The notes below the pieces were generated by a model. The model did not search any database, was not told the DNA's origin, and saw only the letters and a list, made by a program, of their open reading frames with translations. From Pseudomonas sp. NFACC02 (GTDB taxonomy: Bacteria > Pseudomonadota > Gammaproteobacteria > Pseudomonadales > Pseudomonadaceae): a stretch of 64,000 bases of DNA. The translations under genes and the position numbers were made by a program. Where the stretch lies: NCBI RefSeq assembly GCF_900110765.1, contig NZ_FOEO01000004.1, positions 124,001 to 188,000 of the forward strand. Direction: 5' to 3'. Position 1 is the stretch's first letter. Each line of letters starts with the position of its first letter. This document shows positions 22,701 through 33,239 of the stretch, piece by piece.

Positions 22701-25700
22701 ATGGACCTCAACCGCCGGCAATTCTTCAAGGTCGCCGCTGTTGGCCTTGGAGGCTCGAGCCTGGCGGCGTTGGGCATGGCCCCAACGCCCGCGTTTGCCG
22801 AGCAGATACGCCACTTCAAGCTCACCCACACCCATGAAACCCGCAACACTTGTCCGTATTGCTCGGTGGGCTGCGGATTGATCATGTACAGCCAGGGCGA
22901 TGCTGCGAAAAACGTCGCGCAGAACATCATTCACATCGAAGGCGATGCGGATCACCCGGTCAACCGGGGCACCCTGTGCCCGAAAGGCGCGGGGCTTCTG
23001 GATTTCATCCACAGCCCCAGTCGCCTCAAATACCCTCAGGTGCGCAAACCGGGCAGTAACGAATGGACCCGCATTTCCTGGGATGAAGCCCTGGACCGTG
23101 TGGCTGACCTGATGAAGGCCGACCGCGATGCCAACTTCATCGAGAAGAACGACAAGGGTCAGACCGTCAACCGTTGGCTGACCACGGGCTTTCTTGCAGC
23201 GTCCGCGGCGTCCAACGAAGCCGGTTACATGACGCACAAAGTCATTCGCGCAACCGGCATGCTGGGGTTCGATAACCAGGCACGTGTCTGACATGGCCCG
23301 ACGGTGGCAAGTCTTGCCCCGACGTACGGCCGTGGAGCCATGACCAATACCTGGACCGATATCGCCAACGCGAATCTGATCCTGGTGATGGGCGGCAACG
23401 CAGCAGAAGCACACCCCTGTGGATTCAAGTGGGTGACCGAAGCCAAGGCGCACAACAAGGCACGCTTGATCGTGGTCGACCCACGTTTCACGCGGACGGC
23501 CTCCGTGGCCGACTATTACGCGCCGATCCGTACCGGCAGCGATATCGCGTTCATGGGCGGGTTGATCAATTACCTGCTGACCCAGGACAAGATTCAGCAC
23601 GAATACGTGCGCAACTACACCGACGTGTCCTTCATCGTCAAAGCCGGCTATGGCTTTGAAGATGGCATTTTCAGTGGTTACGACGCGACCAAGCGGCTCT
23701 ACACCGACAAATCGGGTTGGGGCTACGAACTGGGCGAGGACGGCTTCGTCAAAGTCGATCCGACCCTCCAGGATCCGCGTTGCGTTTACCAACTGATGAA
23801 ACAGCACTACAGCCGCTACACCCCGGAAATCGCCAGCCTGACCTGCGGCATGCCTCAGGACCAGATGATGAAAATCTGGGAAGAGATCGCCACCTGCTCG
23901 GCACCGGGCAAGACCATGACGATTCTCTATGCGCTGGGCTGGACGCAGCACTCCATCGGTTCGCAGATCATTCGCAGCGCGGCGATGGTGCAACTGCTGC
24001 TGGGCAACGTCGGCATGCCCGGCGGGGGCGTGAACGCCTTGCGCGGTCACTCGAATATTCAGGGCCTCACTGACCTCGGGCTGCTCTCCAACGCACTGCC
24101 CGGCTACCTGACCTTGCCGTCCGATGCGGAGCAGGATTACGACGCCTACATCACCAAACGCACGCAAATGCCGCTGCGCCCAGGGCAACTGTCCTACTGG
24201 CAGAACTACAGCAAATTTCACGTCAGCCTCATGAAGTCCTGGTATGGCGCCAATGCCACGGCCGAGAACAAATGGGGTTATGACTGGCTGCCCAAGCTGG
24301 ATATTCCCAACTACGACATTCTGAAAATGTTCGACATGATGGGCAAAGGGCAGGTTAACGGTTATATCTGCCAGGGGTTCAATCCCATCGCCGCATTGCC
24401 GGACAAGAACCGGGTGATGAAGGCGCTCGCCAAGCTTAAATGGCTGGTGATCATGGACCCGCTGGCGACGGAAACCTCTGAGTTCTGGCATAAGGTCGGG
24501 CCGTATAACGATGTCCAGACCGACGCGATCCAGACCGAGGTCATTCGCCTGCCCACCACCTGCTTTGCCGAGGAAGACGGCTCGCTGGTCAACAGCAGCC
24601 GCTGGCTGCAGTGGCACTTCAAAGGCGCAGACGGTCCCGGCGAAGCGACCACCGACATCCGCATCATGAGCGAACTGTACCTGCGCCTGCGCAAGCGGTA
24701 TCAGGAGCAGGGCGGTGCGTTTGCCGAGCCGCTGCTGAAGCTGAACTGGCCCTACAAAGTGCCTGAGGAGCCATCGCCTGAAGAGATCGCCAAGGAGATC
24801 AATGGCGCCGCCACCACCGATTTCACGGATTTCTCGGGCGCGGCCATCAAGGGTGGCGCGCAACTGAGCGGGTTCGCCCAGCTCAAGGACGATGGCAGTA
24901 CGGCGTCAGGCTGCTGGATCTTCTGCGGCAGCTGGACCGAAGCCGGCAACCAGATGGCACGACGGGACAACAGCGACCCTTATGACATGCATCAGCATCA
25001 GGGGTGGGCGTGGGCGTGGCCGAGCAATCGGCGGATTCTGTACAACCGCGCGTCGGCCGACACCCATGGCAAGCCGTGGGATCCGAAGAAACGGCTGATC
25101 TGGTGGAACGGCAAGGCCTGGACGGGCACTGATGTGCCGGACTTCGTCACCACCTCCGCCCCGGAAGCCGGGATGAACCCGTTCATCATGAACCCTGAGG
25201 GCGTGGCGCGATTCTTTGCCGTCGACAAGATGAACGAGGGGCCTTTCCCGGAACATTACGAGCCTTTTGAAACCCCGATCGGTATCAATCCGCTGCACCC
25301 GAACAATAAGAAAGCGACCAGCAATCCGGCTGGCCGGATCTTCGATTCAGTGTGGGACTCATTGGGGGTGGCCAAGGACTTCCCGTACGCGGGCACAAGC
25401 TACCGTCTGACCGAACATTTCCATTACTGGAGCAAGCATTGCCGTCTCAACGCAATTGCGCAGCCTGAACAATTTGTCGAGATCGGTGAAGCGCTGGCGA
25501 AGGAGAAAGGCATTGTCGCCGGGGATCGGGTGAGGGTCAGCAGCAAACGCGGCTTCATCGAAGCCGTTGCGGTGGTGACCAAGCGGATACGGCCGTTGCA
25601 GGTCAACAATCAGGTGGTGCATCAGATCGGCATCCCGATCCACTGGGGGTTCACCGGCACCACGCGCAACGGATACCTGGCCAACACACTGGTGCCGTTC

Positions 25701-25766
25701 CTGGGTGACGGTAACTCGCAAACCCCGGAATCCAAGTCGTTCCTGGTGAACGTGGAGAAAATCTGA
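22701..25766 (+). CDS. fdoG: Formate dehydrogenase-O/N major subunit, selenoprotein
   Basis: A 1021-residue periplasm-facing molybdopterin selenoenzyme that oxidises formate to CO2. The N-terminus [12 protein letters not shown] is a Tat signal, and [13 protein letters not shown] starts the [4Fe-4S] motif. The frame contains one in-frame TGA (23289-23291) read as selenocysteine at residue 197, in [18 protein letters not shown], exactly where E. coli FdoG/FdnG has Sec196. The frame resumes with no shift, and selA, selB and tRNA-Sec lie downstream. The ATG at 22701 has an AGGAG site. A conventional gene finder would split this gene at the TGA. Confidence 0.97.
23289..23327 (+). promoter_or_regulatory. 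Bacterial SECIS element of fdoG
   Basis: Directly after the Sec TGA the mRNA can fold a hairpin whose apex is GGCAA-GTC-TTGCC (23306-23318). The apical stem with a G-U containing loop 17-25 nt from the UGA is the SelB-binding layout known for fdhF, fdnG and fdoG. Confidence 0.85.
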
Positions 25767-26713
25767 TGGCCATTCAAGACATCACTGCGCGTTCAGCCAC
25801 CACCACGGTGCCCTCGTCGGTCAGGCAACTGGAAGAGGTCGCCAAGCTGATCGACACCACCAAATGCATCGGTTGCAAAGCCTGCCAGGTCGCGTGCTCG
25901 GAATGGAACGAGCTGCGCGACGAGGTCGGCCATAACCACGGCACCTACGACAACCCGCAGGACCTGAGCGCAGAGACCTGGACCCTGATGCGCTTCACCG
26001 AGCACGAAACGGCCGACAACAACCTGGAGTGGCTGATCCGCAAGGACGGTTGCATGCACTGTGCCGATCCGGGTTGTCTGAAGGCCTGTCCAAGCCCCGG
26101 TGCGATCATCAAGCATGCCAACGGCATCGTCGATTTCAATCAGGACCACTGCATCGGTTGCGGTTACTGCATCACCGGGTGCCCGTTCGACATTCCCCGG
26201 ATCTCGCAAAAGGACCACAAGGCGTACAAATGTACGCTGTGCTCGGACCGCGTCTCGGTGGGGCTGGAGCCAGCGTGCGTGAAGACCTGCCCGACCGGCG
26301 CCATCGTCTTCGGCACCAAGGAAGACATGAAGGTGCACGCCGCCGAGCGGGTCGTCGATCTGAAATCCCGCGGTTTTGAGAACGCCGGGCTGTACGACCC
26401 TGCCGGCGTCGGGGGCACCCACGTGATGTATGTGCTGCACCATGCCGACGATCCCAAGTTGTACGCCGGCTTGCCGAAGGACCCGGAAATCAGCCCGCTG
26501 GTGGGGCTGTGGAAGGGCGTCAGCAAACCGCTGGGCTTGCTTGCGATGGGCGTCGCGGTACTCGCGGGGTTCTTCCATTACGTGCGGGTCGGGCCGCAAC
26601 GCGAGGAAGACGAGCACGAGCCTGCGAAGGACCCGAGCGTGCACGAGGTCGATCCCGCTGTGCATGTCTACGACCCAGACAAAACGGGACCTGAAGGGGA
26701 GCAGCGGCCATGA
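25766..26713 (+). CDS. fdoH: Formate dehydrogenase iron-sulfur (beta) subunit
   Basis: A 315-residue electron-transfer subunit that passes electrons from FdoG to the cytochrome b. Four ferredoxin-like cysteine clusters are visible: [41 protein letters not shown] and CTLCSDRV...CVKTCP. A single C-terminal TM helix ([19 protein letters not shown]) anchors it to the membrane. The ATG shares one base with the fdoG stop, so translation is coupled. Confidence 0.96.
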   Translation: MAIQDITARSATTTVPSSVRQLEEVAKLIDTTKCIGCKACQVACSEWNELRDEVGHNHGTYDNPQDLSAETWTLMRFTEHETADNNLEWLIRKDGCMHCADPGCLKACPSPGAIIKHANGIVDFNQDHCIGCGYCITGCPFDIPRISQKDHKAYKCTLCSDRVSVGLEPACVKTCPTGAIVFGTKEDMKVHAAERVVDLKSRGFENAGLYDPAGVGGTHVMYVLHHADDPKLYAGLPKDPEISPLVGLWKGVSKPLGLLAMGVAVLAGFFHYVRVGPQREEDEHEPAKDPSVHEVDPAVHVYDPDKTGPEGEQRP

Positions 26714-27390
26714 GCGAACACCGTGAACCCGGCAAGACCATTCTGCGCTACAACGCCAACGAGCGGACCAACCACTGGCTGGTGGCGATTCTGTTCTTCA
26801 TGGCGGGATTATCCGGCCTGGCCTTGTTTCATCCGGCGATGTTCTGGCTGACCCATTTGTTCGGTGGCGGCCCGTGGACGCGTATTCTGCATCCGTTCAT
26901 GGGCGTGGCGATGTTCGTGTTTTTCCTAGGGTTGGTGATCCGTTTCTGGCGCGCCAACCTGTTCATCCCCAACGACCGTCTGTGGCTCAAGCGGATCAAT
27001 CGGGTAATGGTCAATTCAGAGGAGGGCGTGCCGCCGATCGGCAAGTACAACCCCGGTCAGAAGCTGCTGTTCTGGACGTTGTTGCTGTGCATGCTGGCGT
27101 TGCTGTTGAGTGGCCTGGTGATCTGGCGGGCCTACTTCAGTGAGTACTTTGGCATCACCGTGATTCGTCTCGGGGCCGTGGTGCACGCCTTGGCCGGCTT
27201 CGTGCTGATCACCAGCATCATCGTGCATATTTATGCCGGTATCTGGATCAAGGGCTCAGTGAGCGCCATGCTGCATGGCTGGGTCAGCCGCCGTTGGGCG
27301 AAGAAACACCACGCGTTGTGGTATCGCAAGATCGTCGATGAAGAGGGCGCGCCGGTTCAGGCGCAGCCTCGCGCAACCAAGAAAGGATGA
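26710..27390 (+). CDS. fdoI: Formate dehydrogenase cytochrome b556 (gamma) subunit
   Basis: A 226-residue inner-membrane di-haem cytochrome b that delivers electrons to quinone. Four TM helices are evident. Histidines suited to haem ligation occur in [30 protein letters not shown] and [10 protein letters not shown]. Overlaps fdoH by 4 bases. Completes the membrane formate dehydrogenase. Confidence 0.95.
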   Translation: MSEHREPGKTILRYNANERTNHWLVAILFFMAGLSGLALFHPAMFWLTHLFGGGPWTRILHPFMGVAMFVFFLGLVIRFWRANLFIPNDRLWLKRINRVMVNSEEGVPPIGKYNPGQKLLFWTLLLCMLALLLSGLVIWRAYFSEYFGITVIRLGAVVHALAGFVLITSIIVHIYAGIWIKGSVSAMLHGWVSRRWAKKHHALWYRKIVDEEGAPVQAQPRATKKG

Positions 27391-27394
27391 CGCT

Positions 27395-28327
27395 TTGAGT
27401 CAGACGCTCGAACCCGAAGAAATCCAGGCACAGGCGGGGGCTTACTCCCTGCCGTTCCTGTACCTGCCACCCGCCAACCTGTTTGCACTGCGAGCCGCGC
27501 GCCTGGAGCAACTCGCCGAAGATCATCCCCTGGCGGATTATCTGCGTCTGATTGCAGCGCTGTGTCGGGTTCAGCAGGACGTGATCGATCAGCCGCCCAG
27601 CGACTGGCTGCCGGACAGTGGGCGTCTGGAGGTGTGCCGGCAACATGGCCTGCCGCCGCTTGCGGCCGACAGTCTGGTCCGCGAAGCGCACTGGCAGCGG
27701 TATCTGGATGCCCTCCTGGAACGCTTTCAACCGTTCGCGCACGATCACGTCAGGCAGGCCGTAGTCCAACTGCTCAATGCCGACGAAGGCCAGCGCAAAG
27801 CCTGGGCGATTTCGCTGCTCAGCGGTCAGTTCGCGGGTCTGCCAGCGGCGGTGGTGCCGTTTTTGGGGGCAGCCCTGCAGACGGCCTGGAGCCATTGGTT
27901 GTTGACCCTGTCCGTGACCGATCTCAAACCCTGCGACAGCCTGGGCCAGTGTCCGGCCTGTGGTTCACCCGCGATGGCGGGCGTCATTCGTCATCGCGGC
28001 AAATACAACGGTCTTCGCTACCTCGTGTGTTCGCTGTGTGCCTGTGAATGGCACGTAGTGCGGGTCAAATGCGTGTATTGCGAGCAGAGCAAAGGGCTGA
28101 AATACGTCAGCCTGAACGATGACCGCGTGGCGGTGGACAAGGCGCCGCTGAGGGCAGAGATCTGTCCGGCCTGCAATACCTACCTCAAACAGATCTACCT
28201 GGAGTGTGACGCCGAAGCCGAGGCCCTCTCGGCGGACCTGGCAAGCCTGATGCTGGACATGCGCCTGGACCTGGAAGGTATCCAGCGCATCGCCCCGAAC
28301 CTGCTGTTGGCCCCTGGGAGCGAGTGA
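27395..28327 (+). CDS. fdhE: Formate dehydrogenase accessory protein FdhE
   Basis: A 310-residue rubredoxin-like protein needed to make active respiratory formate dehydrogenase. Four CxxC pairs are present: CPACGSP, CSLCACEW, CVYCEQSKG and CPACNTY. The frame is open upstream, but the best start is TTG at 27395 (MSQTLEPEEIQ), four bases after the fdoI stop and 7 bases after AAAGGA. ATG choices further up would overlap fdoI heavily. Same operon as fdoGHI. Confidence 0.9.
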   Translation: MSQTLEPEEIQAQAGAYSLPFLYLPPANLFALRAARLEQLAEDHPLADYLRLIAALCRVQQDVIDQPPSDWLPDSGRLEVCRQHGLPPLAADSLVREAHWQRYLDALLERFQPFAHDHVRQAVVQLLNADEGQRKAWAISLLSGQFAGLPAAVVPFLGAALQTAWSHWLLTLSVTDLKPCDSLGQCPACGSPAMAGVIRHRGKYNGLRYLVCSLCACEWHVVRVKCVYCEQSKGLKYVSLNDDRVAVDKAPLRAEICPACNTYLKQIYLECDAEAEALSADLASLMLDMRLDLEGIQRIAPNLLLAPGSE

Positions 28328-28390
28328 AAAGGGCGTCTACACTCAGATTCCGCAACACGCTGCAATCTGCTTCTGGCCGAATGCCGTGGA

Positions 28391-28464
28391 AGCCGGCTTG
28401 CTGGCGAAGGCGTCCGCTCAGTCCTATCGATTTTGACTGAACCGACCCTTTCGCCAGCAAGCCG
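28391..28464. repeat. REP doublet between fdhE and selA
   Basis: AGCCGGCTTGCTGGCGAAGG (28391-28410) faces CCTTTCGCCAGCAAGCCGACG (about 28446-28466) in inverted orientation, a standard Pseudomonas REP pair related to the one at 22312. It may separate fdhE from selA transcripts. Confidence 0.8.
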
Positions 28465-28521
28465 ACGCCCACAGACTGAATTGGAGGCAGATGCTCAGGA
28501 CGCCTTTTTCGGAGTACATGA

Positions 28522-29952
28522 ATGCCCGCAAACCTTGCCTCGATCCCGCCGCGCTTACCCTCAATCGACAGCCTGTTGCGTCATCCCGCCTGCCATCCGC
28601 TGATCGACCGCTATGGCCGGGATGCGGTGCTGGCAACCTTGCGCCAACTGCTGGATGACGTGCGGGAGTCGGCCATGACGGGACAGACCAGCGCGGCGGA
28701 GCTCGGCAGTGACGTATTGGCGGGGCGGGCGGCGGAGCGTCTGGCGGTCCAGCATCGGAGCAAGGTGCGCCGGGTCTTCAACCTGACGGGCACGGTGCTG
28801 CACACCAACCTCGGCCGGGCGCTGTTACCCGAGGAGGCCATCGAGGCCATCCAGACCGCAGCGCGTTACCCGCTGAACCTGGAATTCGATTTGAACAGCG
28901 GTAAGCGTGGTGATCGGGATGACCTTATCGAGGGCTTGATTCGTGAGCTGACCGGTGCCGAAGCCGTGACGGTGGTCAACAACAATGCGGCTGCGGTAAT
29001 GCTGGCGCTCAACAGCCTGGGCGCGCGCAAGGAAGGGATCATTTCTCGCGGCGAGCTGATCGAGATTGGCGGTGCGTTTCGCATTCCCGACATCATGGCC
29101 CGTGCCGGCGTGAAGCTGCATGAGATCGGCACCACCAACCGCACCCACGCCAAGGATTATGAGGCGGCGATCAATCCGCGTACGGGCTTGTTGATGCGCG
29201 TTCACACCAGCAACTACAGCATCCAGGGCTTCACCACGAGCGTGCCGACCCAGGAACTGGCGCGTATTGCTCATCAGCATGAGCTGCCGCTGCTGGAAGA
29301 CCTGGGCAGCGGCAGCCTGCTGGACCTGACGCGCTGGGGATTGCCCGCCGAACCGACGGTGCGTCAGACCTTGGCGGAAGGCGCCGACATCGTCACGTTC
29401 AGCGGCGACAAACTGCTCGGCGGTCCCCAGGCCGGCCTGATCGTCGGCAGCAAAGCGCTGATTGCGAAAATCAAAAAGAACCCGCTCAAACGCGCACTGC
29501 GCGTGGACAAGCTGACCTTGGCCGCCCTGGAAGCGGTGTTGAATCTTTACCGTGATCCGGACCGTCTGGCCGCGCGGTTGCCAAGCCTGCGGCTGTTGAC
29601 GCGGCCACAAGGTGAAATCCTCGCTCAGGCCGAACGCCTGCGGCCGCTGCTGGCCAGGGTACTCGGCGACGGTTGGGGCGTGGCGGTGCAGCCAAGCCTC
29701 GGCATGATCGGCAGCGGCAGCCAACCGGTGGCGCGGCTGCCCAGCGCTTCGCTGTGTTTACGACCGATCGTCTCGAAAAAGCTCCGGGGCCGCCGGCTTC
29801 ACGCACTGGAGGCGGGGCTGCGCAACTTGCCGATCCCGGTGCTGGGGCGCATCGACGACGACGCGCTCTGGCTCGATCTGCGGCAACTGGATGATGAAGC
29901 GGGATGGACGGCCCAACTGAGCCAGTTGCACTGCGAGGGCGAGGCGGGGTGA
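28522..29952 (+). CDS. selA: L-seryl-tRNA(Sec) selenium transferase
   Basis: A 476-residue PLP enzyme that converts seryl-tRNA(Sec) to selenocysteinyl-tRNA(Sec) using selenophosphate. The N-terminal tRNA-binding segment includes [20 protein letters not shown], and the PLP lysine is K297 in [15 protein letters not shown] (E. coli K295). Adjacent to selB with a GTGA overlap. Functionally tied to the UGA in fdoG. Confidence 0.97.
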   Translation: MPANLASIPPRLPSIDSLLRHPACHPLIDRYGRDAVLATLRQLLDDVRESAMTGQTSAAELGSDVLAGRAAERLAVQHRSKVRRVFNLTGTVLHTNLGRALLPEEAIEAIQTAARYPLNLEFDLNSGKRGDRDDLIEGLIRELTGAEAVTVVNNNAAAVMLALNSLGARKEGIISRGELIEIGGAFRIPDIMARAGVKLHEIGTTNRTHAKDYEAAINPRTGLLMRVHTSNYSIQGFTTSVPTQELARIAHQHELPLLEDLGSGSLLDLTRWGLPAEPTVRQTLAEGADIVTFSGDKLLGGPQAGLIVGSKALIAKIKKNPLKRALRVDKLTLAALEAVLNLYRDPDRLAARLPSLRLLTRPQGEILAQAERLRPLLARVLGDGWGVAVQPSLGMIGSGSQPVARLPSASLCLRPIVSKKLRGRRLHALEAGLRNLPIPVLGRIDDDALWLDLRQLDDEAGWTAQLSQLHCEGEAG

Positions 29953-31880
29953 TTGTCGGGACCGCTGGACACATCGATCACGGCAAGACGGCCTTGCTCG
30001 AAGCGCTGACCGGGCAGGCGGGCGACCGCCGACGCGAGGAGCGCGAGCGCGGCATCACCATCGACCTGGGTTATCTCTACGCGCCCCTTGCCGCCGACGC
30101 GCCCCTGACCGGGTTCATTGACGTGCCCGGCCATGAGCGCTTCATCCACAACATGCTCGCCGGGGCGCAGGGTATCGATCTGGTGCTGCTGGTGGTCGCG
30201 GCGGACGACGGCGTGATGCCTCAAACCCGTGAGCACCTGGCCATCGTCGAACTGTTGGGTATCCCTGAGCTGCGGGTGGTGATCAGCAAGTGCGACCGGG
30301 TCGAATCGTCCCGCGTGCAGCAGGTCCACACACAGGTTCGTCATCTGCTCGCGCGCGGGCCGTATGCCGATGCGCCGCACTTTGAAGTCTCAAGCCATAC
30401 CGGCGAGGGCATCGACGCGCTGCGCCAGGCCTTGCTCAGCGCGCAAAACGATGTCCAGGAGCGCAGCGACCGAGGCGGTTTTCGACTGGATATCGACCGG
30501 GCGTTCAGTGTGTCCGGTGCCGGTATCGTCGTGACCGGAACCGCGCTGGCCGGAGAAGTGAACATCGGCGACACGCTATTGCTCGGGCAATCAGGCAAGA
30601 GCGTGCGCGTCCGGGGTCTGCACGCACAGAACCAGACCGCCACACAGGCCCGTATCGGCCAGCGTGTGGCATTGAACCTGAGTGCTGAAAAGCTTGCCTT
30701 GGAACACATTCATCGGGGCGACTGGTTGCTCGCCGAATGGTTGTTTGCACCGACCCGGCGGATCGACATCGACCTGCGGTTGCTGACTAGCGAGACCCGC
30801 GCTTTCGAGCATTTCAGCCCGGTCCACGTCCACATTGGCACCCAGGACGTCACCGCGCGCGTTGCCTTGCTTGAAGGTGTCAGCGTTGCCCCCGGTGAGC
30901 GCATGTTCGCGCAATTACTGCTCAATGCCCCGGTGCATGCGGTTCACGGGGATCGTTTGGTGGTGCGCGACCAGAGCGCGCAACGCACCTTGGGCGGTGG
31001 CCGGGTGCTGGACCCGTTCGCGCCGTCGCGTCAGCGGCGCAGCGCCGAGCGCTTGGCGACGCTGAACATTCTTGCTGGCGCGGCGGACCTGGAGGCCGCT
31101 CTGCCCGCGTTGATCGAGCACAGCGAAACCGGCCTCGATCCGCAGCGCCTGGAGCGCCAGTTCAATCGCCTGCGCGCGACGTGGCAATTACCGTCCAATA
31201 TCCAGGTCGTTGCCACGCGGCAGGGGCAACTGCTGTTCAGCGAAGCGCGATGGCAGGCCCTGCAAAGCGCATTGCTTGAGCATTTGGGGCGGTTTCATGC
31301 GCTGGAACCCGACCAGTTGGGGCCTGATCGCGACCGGCTACGGCGTTTCGCGGCGATGCCACTGGAGCGTCCGGCCTTCATCGCGTTGATCGACTCGTTA
31401 CTCGCCGCAGGCACGATGGCCAGCAGCGGACCGTGGCTGCACCTGCCGGATCATCAGGTACAACTCAGTGACGAAGACGAGCAGTTCTGGCAGCGGTTGT
31501 TACCCCTGATGCAGCAGGCGCGCTTCGACCCGCCGTGGGTGCGCGACCTTGCCACGGCGACCGGGCACACCGAAGCTGACACGCGTTTGCTGCTGCGCAA
31601 GCTGGCGCGCATCGGGCAGGTGCATCAGGTGGTGCGAGATCTGTTCTATCTGGAGTCCACAATTCGGGAAATGGTGGGTATGCTGTTGCAACTGTCTGCG
31701 GCTGACCCGGTGATCCAGGCGGCTGCATTTCGCGACAGGCTGGGCATCGGCCGCAAGCGCAGTATCCAGATTCTCGAGTTTTTCGACCGTATCGGTTTCA
31801 CCCGGCGTATCGGCGATCAGCGTCAGGTGCGAGCGGACAATGCACTGGCGCAGGTGTCCAGGGCTGACGCTCGGGGCTGA
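29949..31880 (+). CDS. selB: Selenocysteine-specific elongation factor SelB
   Basis: A 643-residue GTPase that brings Sec-tRNA(Sec) to SECIS-marked UGA codons. The start is GTG at 29949, overlapping the selA stop and preceded by GAGG; this places [14 protein letters not shown] at the very N-terminus as in other SelB proteins. G motifs seen: [17 protein letters not shown] and SKCD. An EF-Tu-like domain 2-3 region and C-terminal winged helices ([39 protein letters not shown]) bind the SECIS hairpin. Confidence 0.97.
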   Translation: MIVGTAGHIDHGKTALLEALTGQAGDRRREERERGITIDLGYLYAPLAADAPLTGFIDVPGHERFIHNMLAGAQGIDLVLLVVAADDGVMPQTREHLAIVELLGIPELRVVISKCDRVESSRVQQVHTQVRHLLARGPYADAPHFEVSSHTGEGIDALRQALLSAQNDVQERSDRGGFRLDIDRAFSVSGAGIVVTGTALAGEVNIGDTLLLGQSGKSVRVRGLHAQNQTATQARIGQRVALNLSAEKLALEHIHRGDWLLAEWLFAPTRRIDIDLRLLTSETRAFEHFSPVHVHIGTQDVTARVALLEGVSVAPGERMFAQLLLNAPVHAVHGDRLVVRDQSAQRTLGGGRVLDPFAPSRQRRSAERLATLNILAGAADLEAALPALIEHSETGLDPQRLERQFNRLRATWQLPSNIQVVATRQGQLLFSEARWQALQSALLEHLGRFHALEPDQLGPDRDRLRRFAAMPLERPAFIALIDSLLAAGTMASSGPWLHLPDHQVQLSDEDEQFWQRLLPLMQQARFDPPWVRDLATATGHTEADTRLLLRKLARIGQVHQVVRDLFYLESTIREMVGMLLQLSAADPVIQAAAFRDRLGIGRKRSIQILEFFDRIGFTRRIGDQRQVRADNALAQVSRADARG

Positions 31881-31908
31881 AACGTTCCGCGACGGTCCGT
31901 TCGATCAT

Positions 31909-32004
31909 GGAAGGCAATCGCGCCCGGTGGCGCGGCCGGGCTTCAAACCCGGTTGGGGACGGCAGCCGTTCCCGGGCAGGTTCGACTCCCGCTGCCTTCC
32001 GCCA
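31909..32004 (+). tRNA. selC: tRNA-Sec (anticodon UCA)
   Basis: A 96-nt selenocysteine tRNA with an 8-bp acceptor stem GGAAGGCA/TGCCTTCC, encoded GCCA end, anticodon stem CCGGG/CCCGG and loop CTTCAAA (anticodon TCA at 31943-31945). It has a long variable arm and T-loop GGTTCGACTCC. It lies 28 bases after selB and closely follows the E. coli selC pattern, so it completes the local Sec-decoding set. Confidence 0.97.
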
Positions 32005-32023
32005 TTTTTCTTGTGCGTCCACC

Positions 32024-32204
32024 CTGTGGGAGTGAGCTTGCTCGCGAATGCGCCTAGTCGATCGTTCCCACGCTCTACTGATCATTTCCGCGCTCCGCTG
32101 ATCGTTCCCACGCTCCGCGTGGGAATGCCTGCCAGGACGCTCTGCGTCCACCTTGACGCAGAGCGTCAGCCACTGCGTTACCACGCGGAGCGCGGGAACA
32201 ATCA
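32024..32204. repeat. Pseudomonas intergenic repeats downstream of tRNA-Sec
   Basis: A REP word (CTGTGGGAGTGAGCTTGCTC, 32024-32043) is followed by three tandem 20-bp copies of a TGATCGTTCCCACGCTCCGC module (32059, 32079, 32099). The last copy opens a 106-bp palindromic element (32099-32204) with an inner GACGCTCTGCGTC/GACGCAGAGCGTC hairpin. The remaining ~300 bases up to 32501 show no gene. Confidence 0.8.
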
Positions 32205-32501
32205 AGGGACCACAGGCGCATGTGCCGCCCCCACCGCGACGAGATTGTTTGCGCCGCTGCGGCATTTCCCGGACGAACGTCACCTCCCTGTAGTGAACCT
32301 GACACCGTTTAAACGGTCTGTTGACCACTGCGCGCGCGGTGCTCCGGGTCACGAGGCCCCGGTGTTTTCTGGATTGTCCTGGCGCGCAGTGGCCTTCTTC
32401 AGCGGTTGCAGCGCCTTGCTCGTCGCTGCAGATCAGGCTTTTGTCCGTCGCATGCGGCCCGACCGTCCGGCCTTTCTTTTTATTTTTGTCGAAGATCACC
32501 C

Positions 32502-33179
32502 ATGTCTCTATCTCGTCCCGTTTCTGCTTCTCTTCCATCTTCTCAGCCGCCGGGCGCGCGACGCCGTTTGCTCTGCGCCGGCCTGCTGGGAAGCCTGCTG
32601 ACCGTCGGTTTCGCTACCCAAGTGCAAGCCGAGGGCAAGGACCGCTGGGTCACTGACACCTTGAGCACCTACGTCCGCAGCGGGCCGACCGATGGCTATC
32701 GCATTGTCGGCACGTTGAAGTCCGGCCAAAAAGTCGAGTTGCTCACCACTCAGGGCGATTACAGCCAAGTGCGCGGCAGTTCCGGTGATAGCGTGTGGAT
32801 TCCCTCGGCGGATTTGCAGGAAGTGCCTGGTCAGGCTGAACGCCTGCCGCAACTCACCCAGCAAGTGGCCGACCTCAGTGCCCAGTTGAAGACCATCGAC
32901 GACGACTGGAAAACCAAGGTCCAGGGCATGCAGGAGACGCTCGATTCGCGCAAGAAACTGGTGGATGAACTGGAGGCCCGCACCAAGGACCTCAACGCTC
33001 AGTTGACCGATGCCCAATCGGAACTGCGTTCCACCCAGGCCAAACTCGGTGACGAGAACAACCAGGTGCTCATGCGCTACATGGTGTACGGCGGCAGCAT
33101 CGCTGGCGCCGGGCTGCTGCTCGGCTTGATCCTGCCGGCGCTGACGCGGGGCCGCAAACGTAACGACCGCTGGTTCTGA
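32502..33179 (+). CDS. SH3-domain membrane protein (YgiM/TIGR04211-like)
   Basis: A 225-residue protein with a signal peptide ending near VQA-EG (residue ~43) and a bacterial SH3 domain (about 46-108, TLSTYVRSGPTDGYRIVGTL). A coiled coil follows (about 115-185, QQVADLSAQLKTIDDDW), then a C-terminal TM helix and a basic tail. The start ATG was chosen because it gives a clean signal peptide; an upstream frame adds 32 unlikely residues. The TIGR04211 family has no firm function; a cell-wall binding role is inferred. Confidence 0.88.
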   Translation: MSLSRPVSASLPSSQPPGARRRLLCAGLLGSLLTVGFATQVQAEGKDRWVTDTLSTYVRSGPTDGYRIVGTLKSGQKVELLTTQGDYSQVRGSSGDSVWIPSADLQEVPGQAERLPQLTQQVADLSAQLKTIDDDWKTKVQGMQETLDSRKKLVDELEARTKDLNAQLTDAQSELRSTQAKLGDENNQVLMRYMVYGGSIAGAGLLLGLILPALTRGRKRNDRWF

Positions 33180-33239
33180 CCGCGCCCACAGGGTGAGCAC
33201 TGGCGGCGGCCTGCGGCGGCGCTAGACACCGGTCCAGGC

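Noticed and set aside
23289..23291. In-frame TGA splitting fdoG into two open frames
   Set aside because: It sits at the known Sec position, is followed by a SECIS hairpin, and selA, selB and tRNA-Sec are adjacent, so it is a selenocysteine codon and not a nonsense mutation.
22545..24863. 772-residue open frame on the minus strand opposite fdoG
   Set aside because: Shadow frame of a GC-rich gene: no ribosome site, no recognisable motif and compositional bias expected from antisense codons.
32059..32204. CRISPR array or mobile element end at tRNA-Sec
   Set aside because: Repeats are tandem without spacers and form part of a palindromic intergenic repeat; no cas, integrase or transposase gene is present.
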